Both the position numbers and the translations under genes were made by a program. 6,158 nt of DNA from Fidelibacterota bacterium (lineage in GTDB: Bacteria; Fidelibacterota; UBA2242): positions 1 to 6,158 of the forward strand of contig JAFGXZ010000069.1 in assembly GCA_016936335.1 (NCBI GenBank), in the 5' to 3' direction. The notes under the pieces were generated by a model. It saw nothing but the letters and a program-made list of their open reading frames with translations. It had not been told where the DNA came from and did not search any database. Below, piece after piece: positions 5,795 to 6,158 of this stretch (position 1 is the stretch's first letter; the number at the start of each line of letters is the position of its first letter).

Positions 5795-6158
5795 AGGTTC
5801 CGGCTTCTTTCTATACATTCAATGAGTTGCGCTGCTTCGAGTATATTTTCAGTGATAAAATCAGGTCGCGGATTCCAGGATTCAATGGATTTTATTGCCG
5901 GTGAATCAACTCCGGTGCGAACAAATATCGTCCGGCAACCAACCGCTGCTCCAGTTTGAATATCTTTAAATGAATCTCCAATAAAAAACGACTTCCCGAT
6001 ATCAATGCGGAAATCTTGAATGGCTTTTTCCAAATTCCCGGTTTTCGGTTTCCGGCAATTACAATTATCCTCCGGTAAGTGCGGACAATAATAAATTCCA
6101 TGAATTTCAGCATTTGCCTGCCGAATTATTCTTTTCAAATATTTATGAATATTTTCAA
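5791..6158 (-). CDS. gmhB: D-glycero-D-manno-heptose 1,7-bisphosphate phosphatase, C-terminal part (cut by window edge)
   Basis: This HAD-superfamily phosphatase removes the C7 phosphate of heptose-1,7-bisphosphate in ADP-heptose synthesis. About 122 codons are visible and the frame stays open to the right edge, so the start and the catalytic DxDGT motif lie outside. The TTG at 6138 is not the real start: conserved-looking residues ENIHKYL precede it. The zinc-loop ligands appear as CPH and CNC in YCPHLPEDNCNCRKP. This is followed by the HAD lysine region CRKPKTG, the acidic motif GDSFKDIQTG and the VRTG ending typical of the family. The zinc loop is shorter than in E. coli GmhB. The histidinol-phosphatase domain of HisB is a close relative. 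The heptose kinase nearby favours GmhB. The TGA overlaps the ddl ATG by 4 bp (ATGA), implying coupled translation. Confidence 0.9.
   Translation of the reverse strand, partial: ENIHKYLKRIIRQANAEIHGIYYCPHLPEDNCNCRKPKTGNLEKAIQDFRIDIGKSFFIGDSFKDIQTGAAVGCRTIFVRTGVDSPAIKSIESWNPRPDFITENILEAAQLIECIERSRNL

Noticed and set aside
5892..6113. 73-codon minus-strand frame overlapping gmhB in another frame
   Set aside because: It lies within the zinc-loop and HAD-motif coding region of gmhB and shows no family signature of its own.

Overview
The window looks like a chromosomal core region of a Gram-negative, LPS-making bacterium of moderate to low GC. Two genes of the ADP-heptose (LPS inner core) pathway, a D-Ala-D-Ala ligase and a uronic acid-type sugar nucleotide epimerase point to an outer membrane with polysaccharide. 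None of the four tRNA genes encodes its CCA end. A lineage in or near the FCB group would fit, but nothing here fixes the phylum.

Layout. Positions 1-656 (minus strand) hold a stable-RNA/translation unit, transcribed as tRNA-Thr(UGU), tRNA-Tyr(GUA), tRNA-Gly(UCC), tRNA-Thr(GGU), then the first 24 codons of tuf (EF-Tu), which runs off the left edge. This is the classic thrU-tyrU-glyT-thrT-tufB order. Positions 657-860 are a divergent intergenic region. Positions 861-2811 (plus strand) hold a two-gene unit: a UDP-glucuronate 4-epimerase-like SDR enzyme and a stand-alone heptose-7-phosphate kinase. Positions 2813-6158 (minus strand) hold a tightly packed unit, transcribed as gmhB (5' end cut by the right edge), ddl, a NusG-like (UpxY/RfaH-type) factor and cysS. 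The gmhB-ddl and ddl-nusG-like pairs overlap, and the nusG-like gene and cysS are 2 bp apart. The two units converge with a single base between their stop codons.

How the genes fit together. The heptose kinase and GmhB catalyse consecutive steps (heptose-7-P to heptose-1,7-bisP to heptose-1-P) but lie on opposite strands, separated by ddl, the NusG-like gene and cysS. The epimerase probably supplies UDP-galacturonate for surface polysaccharide. The NusG-like protein is probably a specialised antiterminator paralogue rather than the housekeeping NusG, which in many bacteria lies just downstream of tuf.

Most of the window is ordinary, well-known housekeeping and envelope metabolism. I found no mobile element, CRISPR array, phage gene or clearly new system. 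The points most worth a second look are the NusG paralogue inside a ddl/cysS operon, the long spacer inside the tRNA operon, and the 1-nt convergent junction.
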